Below are positions 6,165-8,298 of a stretch of 8,298 bases of DNA, piece by piece (the stretch's first letter is position 1; the number at the start of each line of letters is the position of its first letter). The stretch lies in contig JBFWOE010000142.1 of the NCBI GenBank assembly GCA_050250695.1, forward strand, positions 1 to 8,298, written 5' to 3'. A program made the translations under genes and the position numbers. The stretch is from Ga0077527 sp050250695. Lineage in GTDB: Bacteria; Pseudomonadota; Gammaproteobacteria; Burkholderiales; SG8-41. A model generated the notes under the pieces. It had not been told where the DNA came from and made no database searches. It worked only from the letters and a program-made list of their open reading frames with translations.

Positions 6165-7232
6165 ATGGCCGCCCGACTCGATTTCAGCAACGTCACCCAC
6201 GCCTACGACCGCACGCCGGTACTGCAGGGCGTCAGTTTTGCCGTCGCGCCCGGCATGATCGCCTGCCTGCTCGGCGCCAGCGGCTGCGGCAAGACCACGG
6301 TACTGCGCTGCATCGCCGGCTTCGAGCCGGTGCTTGGCGGCACGATCGCAGTCGACGGCACCGTGATCAGCGCGCCGGGCCGGTCGGTGCCGCCGGAACA
6401 GCGCCGCATCGGCGTGGTGTTCCAGGACTACGCGCTGTTTCCGCACCTCACCGTCGCCGGCAACATCGCCTTCGGACTGCGCCATGCCACGGCCGCCGAG
6501 CGCAGCGGGCGCGTCGGCGACCTGCTCGACATCGTCGGCCTCGGCAATCTCGGCGACAAGTACCCGCAGGAACTCTCCGGCGGACAGCAGCAGCGCGTGG
6601 CGCTGGCGCGCGCTCTGGCGCCGCGGCCGCAGCTGCTGCTGCTCGATGAACCCTTCTCCAACCTCGACGTCGAGATGCGCGAACGGCTGAGCGTCGAAGT
6701 GCGCGACATCCTCAAGCGCGAGCACACCACCGCGGTACTGGTCACCCACGACCAGAACGAAGCCTTCAACATCGCCGACATGATCGGCGTCATGAAGGAC
6801 GGGCGCATCGAGCAATGGGACACGCCTTACCGGCTCTACCACGAGCCGCAGTCGCGTTACACCGCGGACTTCATCGGCACCGGCCTGTTCCTGCCCGGCA
6901 CGGTACTGCCCGACGGCCGGATCCGCCTCGAACTCGGCGAATTCATGCCCGACCATGCGCCGGGCTGGGCCGCGGGCACCGTGGTCGACGTGCTGCTGCG
7001 TCCCGACGACGTGCTGCATGACGACGCCAGCCCGCTGCAGGCCAGGGTGCTGCACAAGGCCTTCCGCGGCGCGGAGTTCCTCTACACGCTGCAGCTGCCC
7101 GACGGCGGCCAGGTCTATTCGCTGGTGCCCAGCCACCACAACCACGCCATCGGCGAAAAAATCGGCATCCGCCTCGAGCTCGACCACCTGGTGGCCTTCC
7201 CGCAGGAAGCAGCGACAGCGCCGCGCGGCTGA
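6165..7232 (+). CDS. fbpC: Fe(III) ABC importer ATP-binding protein
   Basis: 355 residues, typical of FbpC/PotA/CysA-type importer ATPases. All nucleotide-binding motifs are intact: Walker A GASGCGKTT (37-45), Q-loop Q87 (VVFQDYALFPHLTV), signature LSGGQ (137-141), Walker B LLLLDEP (157-163), D-loop SNLD (165-168) and switch H195. A C-terminal TOBE-type regulatory segment follows from about 240, with VVDVLLRPDDV (273-283) as its clearest strand. The protein should act as a cytoplasmic dimer on the FbpB loops. The start at 6165 fits the family (LDFSNVTHAYDRTPVLQGVSF), but has no ribosome site and a -10 immediately upstream. It is divergent from fbpB behind a shared Fur box and converges on the transglycosylase gene with 18 nt between stops. 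Iron as substrate is inferred from neighbours and Fur; the ATPase alone could be any member of this importer class. Confidence 0.93.
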   Translation: MAARLDFSNVTHAYDRTPVLQGVSFAVAPGMIACLLGASGCGKTTVLRCIAGFEPVLGGTIAVDGTVISAPGRSVPPEQRRIGVVFQDYALFPHLTVAGNIAFGLRHATAAERSGRVGDLLDIVGLGNLGDKYPQELSGGQQQRVALARALAPRPQLLLLDEPFSNLDVEMRERLSVEVRDILKREHTTAVLVTHDQNEAFNIADMIGVMKDGRIEQWDTPYRLYHEPQSRYTADFIGTGLFLPGTVLPDGRIRLELGEFMPDHAPGWAAGTVVDVLLRPDDVLHDDASPLQARVLHKAFRGAEFLYTLQLPDGGQVYSLVPSHHNHAIGEKIGIRLELDHLVAFPQEAATAPRG

Positions 7233-7239
7233 GCCGCGC
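7223..7239. terminator. Hairpin containing the fbpC stop codon in its loop (weak terminator candidate)
   Basis: GCGCGGC (7223-7229) pairs perfectly with GCCGCGC (7233-7239), and the three loop bases are the fbpC TGA. It lies 11 nt beyond the end of the convergent transglycosylase gene. There is no U-run after the stem in the fbpC direction (AGCGGAAAACA follows), so intrinsic termination is uncertain; it may act as a barrier for either strand. Confidence 0.4.
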
Positions 7240-7250
7240 AGCGGAAAACA

Positions 7251-8252
7251 TCAGGGCGCGCGCGAACGCCGCTCGCGCAGAGCAACCGCGGTTTCGTGCA
7301 CCACCATCGCGTAATTGGTGCTGCGGTTGTAACGCGTGATCACGTAGAAATTGTTGAGTCCGAGAAAATAACGCGGACCGGTTTCGCTCTCGACCGAGAT
7401 CAGTGCCGCCAGCGCGTCGTCGGCCACGGGCTCCAGCGGCAGCACGCCGCGTTTGCGGAACTCGGCCACCGTGGTTCGCGGCGCAATGCCCGCAGCCAGC
7501 ATCGCATCGAGCGGCGTGTCGCCGACATCCACCGGCACGATCACAGGCGCGCCCGGCTGCCAGCCGAAGCGGCGGTAATAGTTCGCAACGCTGCCTATGG
7601 CATCGGCAATACGGCGCAGGTCTATCCTGCCATCGCCGTCGAAATCCACCGCGTACTTGCGATAGCTGCTGGGGATGAACTGCGGGATGCCGATGGCTCC
7701 GGCGTAGGATCCGCGCAGGCCCTCCAGCGGCAGGCCCGTCTCTCGCGCGAGGAGCAGGAACTGTTCGAGTTCGCCGCGGAAAAACGCCGCGCGCGGCGGG
7801 TAGCCGAAAGCCAGCGTGGAGAGCGCGTCCAGCACCCTGATGTTGCCGGTGTAACGCCCGTAGCGGGTCTCGATACCCATCGTCGCCACCATGATTTCCG
7901 CCGGCACGCTGAATTCGGCGGCGGCCTTTTCGAGCGCCACCGCGTGCTCCGCCCAGAACTTCAGGCCGTTGCTGATGCGCGCTTCGGTGACGTGGCGTGC
8001 GCGGAATTCATGCCAGGGCAGCGAAGTTGACGGCGCATCCATCGCGGTGATGATCGAATCGACGAAACGCGCGCCGCGCAGCGTGCGCTCCAGCGATGCG
8101 CGCTCGAAACCGTGGCGACCGACCATCTCCTCGATGAAGGTGCGGACCTCGGGCGCCAGTTCCCGGGCCGGCGCCCCGGCGGCGGACGCCGGCAGCGACA
8201 GCAGCATCGCAGCGACGCAGATATTCAGTATGCAGTTGCGCATGACCGCCAT
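7251..8252 (-). CDS. Lytic murein transglycosylase, MltB family (GH103-type), periplasmic
   Basis: 333 residues. The N-terminus (about 1-25) is a Sec signal peptide ending PASAAGA; no lipobox is seen, so unlike E. coli MltB this looks soluble rather than lipid-anchored. The catalytic domain covers about 34-330. GIETRYG (126-132) holds the catalytic Glu (E128), followed by GNIRVLDALSTLAF, the AGAIGIPQFIPSSY block (184-197), DFDGDGRIDL (203-212, a metal-binding-loop-like acidic motif) and SVANYYRRFGWQPG (221-234). The family cleaves the MurNAc-GlcNAc bond of peptidoglycan with 1,6-anhydro product formation. The start is ATG 8252, with ATG 8243 as an alternative; the only ribosome-site-like bases (GGAAC) are close to the first. 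It faces fbpC tail to tail. With the NlpC/P60 lipoprotein it is the second wall-cutting enzyme in the window, but nothing links their regulation. The exact subfamily (MltB or a soluble MltB-like paralogue) is uncertain. Confidence 0.92.
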   Translation of the reverse strand: MAVMRNCILNICVAAMLLSLPASAAGAPARELAPEVRTFIEEMVGRHGFERASLERTLRGARFVDSIITAMDAPSTSLPWHEFRARHVTEARISNGLKFWAEHAVALEKAAAEFSVPAEIMVATMGIETRYGRYTGNIRVLDALSTLAFGYPPRAAFFRGELEQFLLLARETGLPLEGLRGSYAGAIGIPQFIPSSYRKYAVDFDGDGRIDLRRIADAIGSVANYYRRFGWQPGAPVIVPVDVGDTPLDAMLAAGIAPRTTVAEFRKRGVLPLEPVADDALAALISVESETGPRYFLGLNNFYVITRYNRSTNYAMVVHETAVALRERRSRAP

Positions 8253-8254
8253 GC

Positions 8255-8281
8255 GTTCCGCGCACGTGCTGCGCGCGGAAC
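8255..8281. repeat. GC-rich inverted repeat just upstream of the MltB-family gene
   Basis: GTTCCGCGC (8255-8263) pairs with GCGCGGAAC (8273-8281), a perfect 9-bp stem. It lies 2 nt upstream of the proposed transglycosylase start and includes the only Shine-Dalgarno-like bases on the minus strand. It could be an mRNA hairpin that hides the ribosome site, an operator, or the terminator of a gene beyond the window. Confidence 0.4.
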
Positions 8282-8298
8282 ACGGCTCCCCCGTCTGA

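Noticed and set aside
6123..7187. Long minus-strand open frame antisense to fbpC
   Set aside because: It is an Ala/Asp/Val/His-rich shadow; all ABC ATPase motifs lie in frame on the other strand.

Overview
The window is a GC-rich stretch of chromosome from a Gram-negative bacterium. Supporting signs are a lipobox lipoprotein, several Sec signal peptides, a periplasmic MltB-type transglycosylase, a secretin-related protein and a Fur-regulated ferric-iron ABC importer. The gene families fit a beta- or gammaproteobacterium (I lean to beta); the genus cannot be read from the sequence. No tRNA, rRNA or CRISPR array is visible, and no stretch over 300 bases lacks a gene.

Left end (1-415): the + strand opens inside the last 33 codons of an IS5-like DDE transposase. 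About 20 bases after its stop, the sequence becomes the 3' part of a minus-strand DUF502 membrane-protein gene. That gene ends at about half the family length, with a stop lying in IS-derived bases, so the IS appears to have cut it.

Housekeeping block (525-3130): a membrane-anchored DM13-domain protein is followed 8 nt later by a DUF924 protein (probable pair). These converge on a minus-strand exported mini-secretin-like protein, which is divergent from an NlpC/P60 cell-wall hydrolase lipoprotein of the Spr/MepS type.

Iron uptake block (3226-7232): this is the most interesting part. All three parts of an Fbp-type Fe(III) ABC importer are present, but not as an fbpABC operon. fbpA (periplasmic binding protein, +) and fbpB (fused two-domain permease, -) are tail to tail with 5 nt between stop codons. 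fbpB and fbpC (ATPase, +) are head to head. Fur-box-like sequences lie in the fbpA promoter (two) and in the fbpB/fbpC divergent promoter (one, placed to serve both directions), so Fur could coordinate three separate transcripts. A 13-bp-stem palindrome sits at the fbpA/fbpB convergence point. fbpC has a perfect TATAAT only 6 nt before its ATG and no Shine-Dalgarno, suggesting a leaderless mRNA.

Right end (7251-8298): a minus-strand soluble MltB-family lytic transglycosylase converges with fbpC; a GC-rich inverted repeat lies just upstream of its start.

I see no convincing wholly new system. The unusual features are the split, Fur-coordinated fbp locus with its convergence hairpin, the stand-alone mini-secretin, and the IS-truncated DUF502 gene.
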